Notes: a model not told the origin generated them from the sequence alone. A DNA stretch of 5,819 nt from an uncultured Muribaculaceae bacterium (GCA_910587915.1 CAJUOB010000041.1:1-5819), one strand, 5' to 3'. Shown: positions 1-5,754, counted from the first letter of the stretch. Translations and numbers: made by a program.

Positions 1-49
1 AATTACAAAAAATCATGGTGATTAGCCCTATTTAGACTCAAAAAAGTAG

Positions 50-57
50 TAACTTTG
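50..57 (+). promoter_or_regulatory. Bacteroidota-type -7 promoter element for the tsaB operon
   Basis: TAACTTTG matches the TAnnTTTG -7 consensus of the Bacteroidota primary sigma factor. It lies 17 bases before the tsaB ATG, so the 5' leader should be only about 10 bases. No clear TTTG -33 element is present at the expected 19-21 base spacing; the upstream sequence is A/T rich, with TTTA at 31-34 too close. The 19 bases at 40-58 are identical to those at the tRNA promoter (4707-4725), which supports a real promoter. Confidence 0.75.
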
Positions 58-74
58 CCGAAAACACAAGTGCA

Positions 75-767
75 ATGGCAATTATACTGAATATAGAAAC
101 CTCGGGCTCGCCATGTTCGGCAGCTTTGACTTCCGATGGAATGATTCTGGCGCACCGCGAGGATTTCACGGGGCGGAATCATGCCGCCGCATTGAGCGAT
201 TTTATTAAGTATTGTCTTGATTATGGCGCAGAGCAAGGGTTGCGTCCTGATGCTGTAGCCGTGAGCCTTGGGCCGGGAAGCTACACCGGATTGCGTATCG
301 GTTTGAGCGAGGCCAAGGGCTTGGCTTATGCATTGGATGTCCCGCTTATCGGTGTGAAGACTTTGGAACTATTGGCGACTAGAGTGATGTTCTCGACCGA
401 TGCAGTGGATTCCGACTCTATCCTGATTCCGATGGTCGATGCCCGTCGCATGGAAGTATATACCGGCGCCTACGATTTTGGCATGGCCGAACTGATGAAG
501 CCCGGTGCACTGATACTCGACAAAGATAGCTATGCGCCGCTCAAGGCAAGTGGCCGACCAATACTTTATTTTGGCAGTGGTGCCGAAAAAGCCCAGCCGT
601 ATATGGACGGCTGTGTTTATGTGCCTGAAGTGGAGGCTTTGGCTGTCGATATGGTGGCCTTGGCAGAGCTTGCATATGCAAAAAAGGAGTTTATAGATAC
701 GGCCTATTCAGTGCCTGTATATCTCAAGGAGTTCCAAGCTACCGTGGCTAAAAACAAGGTGCTATGA
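75..767 (+). CDS. tsaB: tRNA threonylcarbamoyladenosine biosynthesis protein TsaB
   Basis: The 230-residue product is the TsaB subunit of the cytoplasmic complex (TsaB-TsaD-TsaE in bacteria) that moves the threonylcarbamoyl group from threonylcarbamoyl-AMP to A37 of ANN-decoding tRNAs. TsaB is an ASKHA-fold paralogue of TsaD that acts as its partner rather than as the catalyst. The sequence shows the N-terminal strand ILNIETSGSPCSAAL (residues 4-18) and the family signature GPGSYTGLRIG (66-76), followed by the KGLAYAL helix. Length is normal for the family. ATG 75 is chosen because it directly follows the promoter and precedes the first conserved strand; there is no strong ribosome binding site, which is usual in this phylum. 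Its stop overlaps the start of the next t6A gene by 4 bases, so the two are probably translationally coupled. Confidence 0.96.
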   Translation: MAIILNIETSGSPCSAALTSDGMILAHREDFTGRNHAAALSDFIKYCLDYGAEQGLRPDAVAVSLGPGSYTGLRIGLSEAKGLAYALDVPLIGVKTLELLATRVMFSTDAVDSDSILIPMVDARRMEVYTGAYDFGMAELMKPGALILDKDSYAPLKASGRPILYFGSGAEKAQPYMDGCVYVPEVEALAVDMVALAELAYAKKEFIDTAYSVPVYLKEFQATVAKNKVL

Positions 768-1351
768 CCGAAGCTCAGAATCTCGACCTGAAAGAGTGCC
801 TGGCCGTGCTTCGCCGTGGAGGAGTGATACTATATCCTACCGATACTATATGGGGCATTGGCTGCGACGCATGTTGCCCGGAAGCTGTGAGACGCATTTT
901 CGAACTTAAGCAACGGGCCGATGCCAAGGCTCTTATAAGCCTTGTTGGATCGGAGGGGCAGCTTGAACGTACTATTGCCGATGTGCCTGAGGTTGCGTGG
1001 CAATTGATTGAATATAATGAAAAGCCACTTACAATAGTATATGACGCGCCTGCGCCAATGGCACGTATCGCGGCGGAACTGCAGGCTTCCGACGGCTCGA
1101 TGGGCGTGCGGTTGACCCGCGATGAGTTCTGTGCGGAGTTGTGCCGCCGTCTCAACCGCCCGTTGGTATCCACCTCTGCCAATATCAGCGGGCATACGGC
1201 TCCTGTATGTTTCTCTGATATTGATGCCCGTATAATCGATGGTGTCGATTATGTATGTACGGCCCGTCGCGATGAACGGCCTGAGCAAGCTGTGCCATCG
1301 ACTGTGATGCGCTTGTCGGGGGGCGGATTGTTCAAGGTTCTTCGCCCATGA
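764..1351 (+). CDS. tsaC: L-threonylcarbamoyladenylate synthase (TsaC/YrdC/Sua5 family, short form)
   Basis: This enzyme makes threonylcarbamoyl-AMP from threonine, bicarbonate and ATP, the first step of t6A synthesis; the TsaB/TsaD complex uses the product. Visible signatures are YPTDTIWGIGCDA (residues 24-36), the basic ELKQR segment (47-51) that binds nucleotide and phosphate in this fold, STSANISGHTAP (136-147) and PSTVM (178-182). At 195 residues it is the single-domain TsaC/YrdC form and lacks the extra C-terminal domain of long Sua5 proteins. The start ATG overlaps the tsaB stop in ATGA, and its own stop overlaps the next gene in the same way. The paralogue YciO shares the fold, but adjacency to tsaB favours the t6A enzyme. 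Confidence 0.93.
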   Translation: MTEAQNLDLKECLAVLRRGGVILYPTDTIWGIGCDACCPEAVRRIFELKQRADAKALISLVGSEGQLERTIADVPEVAWQLIEYNEKPLTIVYDAPAPMARIAAELQASDGSMGVRLTRDEFCAELCRRLNRPLVSTSANISGHTAPVCFSDIDARIIDGVDYVCTARRDERPEQAVPSTVMRLSGGGLFKVLRP

Positions 1352-2775
1352 ATGTACGAACGCGCCAGCAATTAAAATATATCCTGTCCGATTTCTTGTC
1401 TTTGAATGTCGGATGGCTATGTTTCAATGTCGCGCGTTTTTTTACGCTACCGTCGTCGTTGGTTTCGGCAAGCCTGAAATCGTTTCTCTCATATCCGCAG
1501 GTTATTATAGGCCAGTTGGTGATACCTCTCGCAATGATGGCGCTATATGCCGTTTCCGGCTCTTACGACAAGGGGCATACGCTTTATCGTTCGCGGCTTG
1601 ATGAGTTTCTCAATGCTGCGTTGATTTCTGCATTCGGTACTGTCGGTGTGTTTTTCGCAGCTTTGGTAAACGATAACATACCTGAGCGACTGACTAATTA
1701 CGAATTGTTGATTATACTTTTCGGCTGTCTCTTCGTGCCGGTGGCGCTTTGTCGTTTTTGGATTAGTTGTGCATCGGCGCGGCGTATAAGGAATGGCGTG
1801 TATTGCGTTGACACACTTATTATAGGTGCAAAGCCGGAGTATGGGCGTAAGATTGAGCGCATACAGGCGTCTTACATGTCGGGATTGCGACCGGTTGCTT
1901 GTGTTGCCGAAGATAACAGGTCGGATTTTAGTGAGCTGAACGGGCTGCCTGTGTATTCGGGCGTGGATATAGCCGATTTATGCCGTAGGCTTGGCATAGG
2001 AGCTGTGGTGGTGATGCCGTCGCAGGATGGTAGTCTGCATGCGAGTGCATTTCTTGACAGATTATATGCGCTTGGTATCCCTATTTTTGTGTCTGCGGAG
2101 CTTTTTACACCGGTTGCCATGCAGCCGCGTGTTTCGGGCGTGATAAATGAGCCTCTGGTCGATATTACATCTGCCGACGTATCGCCTGCTGTGACAAATA
2201 TGAAGCGTCTTGGAGATATCTTGGTGTCGGCTTTGGCTTTAGTAGCCTTAAGTCCTATCTATCTGTTTCTCGCTCTTGCCGTGAGACTGGATTCTCCGGG
2301 ACCGGTTTTTTACCGTCAGGAAAGGGTGGGATATCGTAAGAAGCTATTTAAAATCATAAAATTCAGAAGCATGTGTGTCGATGCCGAGCCGGATGGCTGT
2401 CCGAGGTTGTCGACTGGCGATGCCGATTCTCGCGTCACACGTTTTGGCAGGTTTATGCGTAAATATAGACTTGACGAACTTCCTCAGTTCTGGAATGTTC
2501 TGATCGGGGATATGTCGCTTGTGGGGCCGCGTCCGGAGCGTAAATACTATCTTGATCTCTTGGCCGAGAGAATTCCATGGCATGGTCTGATTCATCAGGT
2601 GCGACCCGGAATAACCTCCTGGGGTATGGTTAAGTATGGCTATGCTTCGACTATCGATGAGATGGTGGAGCGCGCTCCCTACGATATGCTATATATACGT
2701 AATATTTCATTTCCTGTGGATTTGAAGATAGTATTCCATACTGTAAGCACTATTTTCGGTGGTCGCGGAATGTGA
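1348..2775 (+). CDS. Polyprenyl-phosphate sugar-1-phosphate transferase (initiating glycosyltransferase, WcaJ/WbaP-like)
   Basis: The 475-residue membrane protein belongs to the bacterial sugar transferase (polyprenyl-phosphate hexose-1-phosphate transferase) family, which moves a sugar-1-phosphate from a nucleotide sugar to undecaprenyl phosphate to start capsule, exopolysaccharide or O-antigen units. About four N-terminal hydrophobic segments (roughly 11-33, 51-70, 89-108, 117-140) precede a soluble Rossmann-like region (150-270, starting VDTLIIGAKPEYG). The transferase domain begins with KRLGD (286-290) and its hydrophobic helix, then SPGPVFYRQERVG (316-328), KFRSM (338-342), the acidic DAE (345-347) near the expected catalytic Asp-Glu pair, RLDELPQFWNVL (374-385) and GDMSLVGPRPE (387-397). 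All core motifs look intact. The sugar cannot be told from sequence; glucose or galactose phosphate is typical. It starts in an ATGA overlap with tsaC, and no other glycan gene lies in the window. Confidence 0.92.
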   Translation: MNVRTRQQLKYILSDFLSLNVGWLCFNVARFFTLPSSLVSASLKSFLSYPQVIIGQLVIPLAMMALYAVSGSYDKGHTLYRSRLDEFLNAALISAFGTVGVFFAALVNDNIPERLTNYELLIILFGCLFVPVALCRFWISCASARRIRNGVYCVDTLIIGAKPEYGRKIERIQASYMSGLRPVACVAEDNRSDFSELNGLPVYSGVDIADLCRRLGIGAVVVMPSQDGSLHASAFLDRLYALGIPIFVSAELFTPVAMQPRVSGVINEPLVDITSADVSPAVTNMKRLGDILVSALALVALSPIYLFLALAVRLDSPGPVFYRQERVGYRKKLFKIIKFRSMCVDAEPDGCPRLSTGDADSRVTRFGRFMRKYRLDELPQFWNVLIGDMSLVGPRPERKYYLDLLAERIPWHGLIHQVRPGITSWGMVKYGYASTIDEMVERAPYDMLYIRNISFPVDLKIVFHTVSTIFGGRGM

Positions 2776-2802
2776 GAAATCAAAACTTTTTGCATAACTT
2801 TG
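2771..2802 (+). promoter_or_regulatory. Promoter for the CLC gene, partly inside the end of the sugar transferase gene
   Basis: TAACTTTG at 2795-2802 matches the Bacteroidota -7 element. TGTG at 2771-2774, 20 bases upstream, is a one-mismatch fit to the TTTG -33 element and overlaps the stop of the preceding gene. The -7 element ends only 7 bases before ATG 2810, so transcription should start at or within a few bases of the start codon. No terminator is visible between the two genes, so read-through from the tsaB operon is also possible. Confidence 0.65.
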
Positions 2803-2809
2803 CTTCGAT

Positions 2810-4609
2810 ATGGAAGAAGTACAGCATAATAATGGAATCAAGGATTGGTTCATGAAATTTCTCCTGTGGCGCGACCGCCACATAGAGGAGAAGAATTTCG
2901 TGCTCGTTCTTGCTTTCTTCGTAGGCATATTCAGTGGACTGGCCGCTATCGTCCTGAAATTTTTGATTCATTTTATATCTACGGTTCTTACATCGCGTAT
3001 CAATCTTGAGAGTGGCAACTACCTATATATTCTATTGCCAGCTGTTGGAGTCGTTATCACGGCGCTTTTTGTGCGATATGTGGTACGCGATAATATCAGT
3101 CATGGCGTTACCCGGGTGCTTTATGCCATTTCACAGAATAAAAGTCGGCTGAAACGTCATAATATATACACATCGGTTCTTGCAAGTTCTGTGACCATCG
3201 GCTTCGGTGGATCTGTCGGAGCCGAAGGCCCGATAGTGTACACAGGTGCAGCTATAGGATCGAATCTGGGACGCGCTTTCCGTATGTCGCCGCGCATTCT
3301 GATGATACTTGTCGGATGTGGAGCCGCAGCAGGCATTGCCGGTATATTCAAGGCTCCGATTGCCGGTATGCTTTTTACACTTGAGGTGCTCATGCTTGAT
3401 CTGACCACCGTATCGGTGATGCCACTTCTCATAGCATCTATCACCAGTACTACACTTGCCTACGTGTATACGGGCTATGAATTTGAGTTTTTCTTCGCAC
3501 AGACCGAAAATTTCTATACATCGCGCATCCCGTTCGTCATCATGCTCGGCCTCGTGTGTGGATTCGCATCCCTATACTTCACCAGGGTCATGAACATGAT
3601 GGAGAATTTCTTTGCACGGTTTAAAAATCCATGGCTTAAGACCCTTGTGGGATGCTGCATACTGTCGGGCCTCGTCTTCCTTTTCCCACCTCTCTATGGC
3701 GAAGGATACGGATCCATAGTAGGACTTCTGGCAGGAGATACTTCATCGATTGTTAATGGCTCTTTATTCTATGGCGACCGTAATCAGGTGTGGTTCCTTG
3801 CTCTATTTATCGGTATGGTTGTCGCTACGAAAGCATTTGCCACTTCAGCAACCAACGGTGCCGGCGGTGTGGGTGGCACATTCGCTCCATCGTTATATGT
3901 AGGCTGCCTCACCGGATTTCTGTTTGCCTACCTGATGAACATATTCGATTTCGGCATCGAACTTTCCACAAAAAACTTTGCTCTTATCGGCATGGCCGGA
4001 GTCATGAGTGGAGTAATGCATGCCCCGCTTATGGCCATCTTCCTTACGGCAGAACTTACCGGAGGATACGAACTCTTCCTGCCGCTGCTTATAGTCAGCA
4101 CAATTTCCTATGGAACGATAAAGATTTTCGAGCCCTATTCGATCTACACCATGCGTCTTGCCAAGCAAGGACAACTCCTCACTCACCATAAGGATAAGGC
4201 TGTATTGACGCTCCTTAAAATTAATAATGTCATCGAAACAGACTTCCTTCCAGTATATCCGGAGATGACACTGAAGGAGATGGTCGATGTGATCGCTAAA
4301 AGCAACCGCAACCTTTTTCCGGTAATTAATGAGAAAAAAGAACTTGTGGGAGTTGTCCTGCTCGATGATATCCGAAATATAATGTTCCGGCCGGAACTTT
4401 ATCGTAGAATGAGAGTAAGCACCTTCATGTCGGCTCCCGCCGGCCGAATTGAGGTAGGGGAGAGCATGGATAAAGTGATGAAGACATTCGATGATACCGG
4501 AGCATGGAATCTGCCGGTCGTTGAAAATGGCATTTACGTAGGCTTCGTATCCAAAAGTAAAATATTCAACTCCTATCGTAGAGTGCTCCGACACTATTGC
4601 GAGGACTGA
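2810..4609 (+). CDS. CLC-family chloride channel/transporter with C-terminal tandem CBS domains
   Basis: The 599-residue integral membrane protein has the CLC fold (about residues 30-450) followed by two CBS domains (about 475-530 and 535-590), which in this family often bind adenine nucleotides and tune transport. CLC signatures are SHGV (97-100) where the GSGIP loop sits, GAEGP (137-141) with gating glutamate E139, GTFAP (356-360) and Y446 near the position of the pore tyrosine. The proton-glutamate site of E. coli ClC-ec1 (E203) aligns with V193 in the segment LFTLEVL, so 2:1 chloride/proton exchange cannot be assumed and a channel or altered coupling is possible. GSGIP is degenerate (SHGVT), which I believe is common in Bacteroidales relatives. 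ATG 2810 gives a charged cytosolic N-terminus before the first helix; M15 (2852) is an alternative start that would allow a leader of about 40 bases. Confidence 0.93.
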   Translation: MEEVQHNNGIKDWFMKFLLWRDRHIEEKNFVLVLAFFVGIFSGLAAIVLKFLIHFISTVLTSRINLESGNYLYILLPAVGVVITALFVRYVVRDNISHGVTRVLYAISQNKSRLKRHNIYTSVLASSVTIGFGGSVGAEGPIVYTGAAIGSNLGRAFRMSPRILMILVGCGAAAGIAGIFKAPIAGMLFTLEVLMLDLTTVSVMPLLIASITSTTLAYVYTGYEFEFFFAQTENFYTSRIPFVIMLGLVCGFASLYFTRVMNMMENFFARFKNPWLKTLVGCCILSGLVFLFPPLYGEGYGSIVGLLAGDTSSIVNGSLFYGDRNQVWFLALFIGMVVATKAFATSATNGAGGVGGTFAPSLYVGCLTGFLFAYLMNIFDFGIELSTKNFALIGMAGVMSGVMHAPLMAIFLTAELTGGYELFLPLLIVSTISYGTIKIFEPYSIYTMRLAKQGQLLTHHKDKAVLTLLKINNVIETDFLPVYPEMTLKEMVDVIAKSNRNLFPVINEKKELVGVVLLDDIRNIMFRPELYRRMRVSTFMSAPAGRIEVGESMDKVMKTFDDTGAWNLPVVENGIYVGFVSKSKIFNSYRRVLRHYCED

Positions 4610-4693
4610 TGCACTATCACCCACAAAACCAATACGGTAAGTTGAGATGGATGCAAGTTCGTAAAAAAATATTCAAAAAAGTGCCCATATAAA

Positions 4694-4724
4694 TTTGCTG
4701 CGAAAAAAAAAAGTAGTAACTTTG
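4694..4724 (+). promoter_or_regulatory. tRNA promoter with -33 and -7 elements
   Basis: TTTG at 4694-4697 and TAACTTTG at 4717-4724 are separated by 19 bases, a full match to the Bacteroidota promoter consensus. The predicted transcript starts around 4730, giving a leader of about 20 bases before the mature tRNA. An A tract (4703-4712) fills the spacer. CTTTGC and GCAAAG (4720-4725 and 4730-4735) form an inverted repeat across the -7 element and the start region. Confidence 0.85.
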
Positions 4725-4750
4725 CAATCGCAAAGCCAAAAAGGCCTGCC

Positions 4751-4824
4751 GGTCCTATAGCTCAGTTGGTCAGAGCACCTGACTCATAATCAGGGAGTCC
4801 TTGGTTCAAGCCCAAGTGGGACCA
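4751..4824 (+). tRNA. tRNA with CAT anticodon, probably tRNA-Ile2 (lysidine type), possibly elongator tRNA-Met
   Basis: A complete cloverleaf is readable. The acceptor stem pairs 4751-4757 with 4817-4823 (one G-T pair), the D arm is GCTC/GAGC, the anticodon stem is CCTGA/TCAGG with loop CTCATAA (anticodon 4785-4787), the variable loop is 5 bases, and the T arm is CTTGG/CCAAG with loop TTCAAGC. The discriminator base is A4824. CC follows but then T, so the CCA end is not fully encoded. It is not an initiator tRNA because the first acceptor pair is G-C and the GGG/CCC anticodon-stem pairs are absent. C4-G69 and C5-G68 match the E. coli determinants for TilS, which favours Ile2. A37 (4788) is a candidate for t6A. 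Confidence 0.95.
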
Positions 4825-4834
4825 CCTCAAAATC

Positions 4835-4866
4835 AAGTAGTTAGCAAATAGCTGACTACTTTTTTT
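4835..4866 (+). terminator. Intrinsic terminator of the tRNA transcript
   Basis: AAGTAGTTAGC (4835-4845) pairs with GCTGACTACTT (4851-4861) through an 11-pair stem with one G-T wobble and the loop AAATA, followed by a run of T to 4866. It starts about 10 bases after the mature tRNA end, so the tRNA is a single-gene transcript. Confidence 0.9.
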
Positions 4867-5107
4867 ATGTTTTAATCACACCTGCAACGCGCGATAACAT
4901 ACCGAATCACACCCTCTGTTTTTACCAATGCTTTAACCGCTGAGGATAACAGTAGAAGCAATCTGTTACAAGTACATGCCGTTAAAAACGTTGAATTACG
5001 GCACAAGCCGAACGCAGACAGTGTTTCAGCAATGTTTCAGCAGATTTTGTCTTTTGCTGAAACATCGCGATAACAACATTTAATACGACGAAATATAATT
5101 TAACTGG
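4867..5107. other. Non-coding, repeat-rich stretch; possible attachment region of the decayed integrase
   Basis: No convincing reading frame exists here on either strand. It holds several short repeats: AATCACACC at 4874-4882 and 4905-4913; CGCGATAACA at 4890-4899 and 5066-5075 with a shorter GATAACA at 4945-4951; and TGTTTCAGCA at 5022-5031 and 5033-5042 with its inverse at 5055-5064. Small stem-loops occur at 4947-4968 (TAACAG/CTGTTA) and 4977-5003 (TGCCGT/ACGGCA). The position, between a tRNA and an integrase gene, is where arm-type binding sites of a tyrosine recombinase would be expected. No second copy of the tRNA 3' end is visible in the window. Confidence 0.4.
5022..5064. repeat. TGTTTCAGCA direct pair plus inverted copy
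   Basis: Two direct copies of TGTTTCAGCA (5022-5031 and 5033-5042) are spaced 11 bases start to start, about one helical turn. A perfect inverse, TGCTGAAACA, lies at 5055-5064, giving a 10-base-pair potential stem with a 12-base loop. There is no T tract, so this is not a terminator. Protein-binding sites for a recombinase or a small regulator are the simplest reading. Confidence 0.75.
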
Positions 5108-5197
5108 ATGTTCTTCTGCAAATTCATCGTGGATACGTCCTGAAATAAAGCATTGCGCTTTCGTTTGACTAATAATCGGAGAAAGGTTGAGCTTTCA

Positions 5198-5267
5198 ATA
5201 CTCCTGAGCAATTAGAGGCTGCACTTGGAAGTGCATGTCCGCCGGAGTATGTTACTTTAAGAAAGTA
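5198..5267 (+). repeat. Nested inverted repeats inside the integrase remnant
   Basis: ATACTCC (5198-5204) is complementary to GGAGTAT (5244-5250). Inside them GGC (5217-5219) can pair with GCC (5241-5243), and TGCACTT/AAGTGCA (5220-5226 and 5229-5235) forms a tight palindrome. Just downstream TACTTT/AAAGTA (5253-5258 and 5262-5267) makes a second hairpin with a 3-base loop. The region also reads as integrase arm-domain codons, so the pairing may be chance. Confidence 0.4.
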
Positions 5268-5311
5268 CTTATTGGCGTGTCAGGCGAGAGTTGAAGCTAT
5301 AAGTTGGCCTG

Positions 5312-5707
5312 TTGGAACAGAATAGACCAAATGAGGATGTGTCGATAACGAAGCTAATGGTCGAGAATGTGCTGCTATGCAAATGCAATAAGGCCCATGA
5401 AGAGGAAAGCCCCAAAGAAAGTTTTATAAAAGTTTTTCTTCATCTTATTGAAAGTAAGACTAACAGAAGTTATCGGGAATCCCTTAACCATACATTGTCC
5501 AGAATCCGATTGTATGATAAAGATATTGACCACCGGGAGTTTGAGGAGCTAAATGTTTGGTGGCTCTATGAATTTGATGATTCCCTTGCGAGAAAAGGTT
5601 CGTTGCAGAACACCCGTGCGATTCATTTCCGTAATATAATTTACCTCGCTTCCCTCGACACCTCCGTCGTTGACAAAGCCAACAGCCTCATCCTATCATC
5701 GCTTTAG
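5312..5707 (+). CDS. Surviving open frame of the integrase remnant: SAM-like core-binding domain fused to the C-terminal tail
   Basis: This is the longest uninterrupted part of the pseudogene, 131 codons from TTG 5312, or 116 from ATG 5357. It holds the helical SAM-like domain that in intact integrases clamps DNA beside the core site (roughly residues 37-109), with the typical sequences SKTNRSYRESLNHTL, WWLYEFDDSLARKG and IHFRNI. It ends in a 20-residue C-terminal tail. Nothing shows it is expressed: no promoter or ribosome binding site is evident ahead of either start, and an in-frame TAA sits at 5300-5302. A gene caller would probably report it as a hypothetical or phage integrase SAM-like protein. 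If made, it could bind DNA but not cut it; that is inference only. Confidence 0.45.
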   Translation: MEQNRPNEDVSITKLMVENVLLCKCNKAHEEESPKESFIKVFLHLIESKTNRSYRESLNHTLSRIRLYDKDIDHREFEELNVWWLYEFDDSLARKGSLQNTRAIHFRNIIYLASLDTSVVDKANSLILSSL

Positions 5708-5721
5708 CGCTTTTGTAGCGC
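5707..5721 (+). repeat. Small GC-rich hairpin at the integrase stop codon
   Basis: GCGCT and AGCGC flank the 5-base loop TTTGT and begin on the last base of the TAG stop. There is no T tract after it, so it is not a terminator by itself. Confidence 0.4.
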
Positions 5722-5754
5722 AGCGGAGAAAGACACCCTATAAAACACACGAAC

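Larger units (their letters stand above)
5108..5707 (+). pseudogene. Decayed tyrosine recombinase (integrase), catalytic domain deleted
   Basis: Read across frames, this is a Bacteroidales-type tyrosine integrase. ATG 5108 opens frame 2 with CKFIVDTS, then TGA at 5141-5143, then ALRFRLTNNRRKVELS, the beta-rich arm-binding domain. Around 5195-5200 the similarity moves to frame 1 (TPEQLEAALGSACPPEYVTL and on to RVEAI), consistent with a small deletion where the family usually has a short GLRL-like strand. Near 5300 it returns to frame 2 (VGLLEQNRP). From there a SAM-like core-binding domain is intact (FIKVFLHLIESKTNRSY to AIHFRNI). RNI is then followed directly by IYLASLDTSVVDKANSLIL, which resembles the family's extreme C-terminus, so about 180 residues with the catalytic Arg, His and Tyr are missing. 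A typical intact protein is about 400 residues; this span holds 199 codons. The recombinase cannot be active. The element was probably inserted at the neighbouring tRNA. Confidence 0.8.

Noticed and set aside
3..236. Minus-strand frame overlapping the start of tsaB
   Set aside because: It runs against the tsaB promoter and coding start, and its translation looks like non-coding sequence.
775..1288. Two overlapping minus-strand open frames opposite tsaC
   Set aside because: Both lie wholly inside a gene with clear YrdC motifs and have no family features; they arise from codon bias on the plus strand.
3893..4624. Long minus-strand open frame (243 codons) opposite the 3' half of the CLC gene
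   Set aside because: It is the antisense shadow of a well-supported CLC-CBS coding region; its translation shows no recognisable domain and no promoter precedes it.
4610..4693. Terminator after the CLC gene
   Set aside because: The stretch is A/T rich with A runs, but no stem followed by a T tract could be found on the plus strand.
5022..5064. Possible CRISPR-like repeats
   Set aside because: The repeat unit is only 10 bases, the spacing is 1 and 12 bases, and one copy is inverted; no spacers of CRISPR length and no cas genes.
4982..5065. 27-codon minus-strand frame starting MFQQKTKSAETLLKHC
   Set aside because: Too short, no promoter or ribosome binding site, and its first half is simply the TGTTTCAGCA repeats read in reverse.
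5220..5325. Independent small gene in frame 1 (AFNTPEQLEAALG to GTE)
   Set aside because: It has no upstream start codon after the TGA at 5188, and the sequence fits the middle of the integrase arm-binding domain in a shifted frame.
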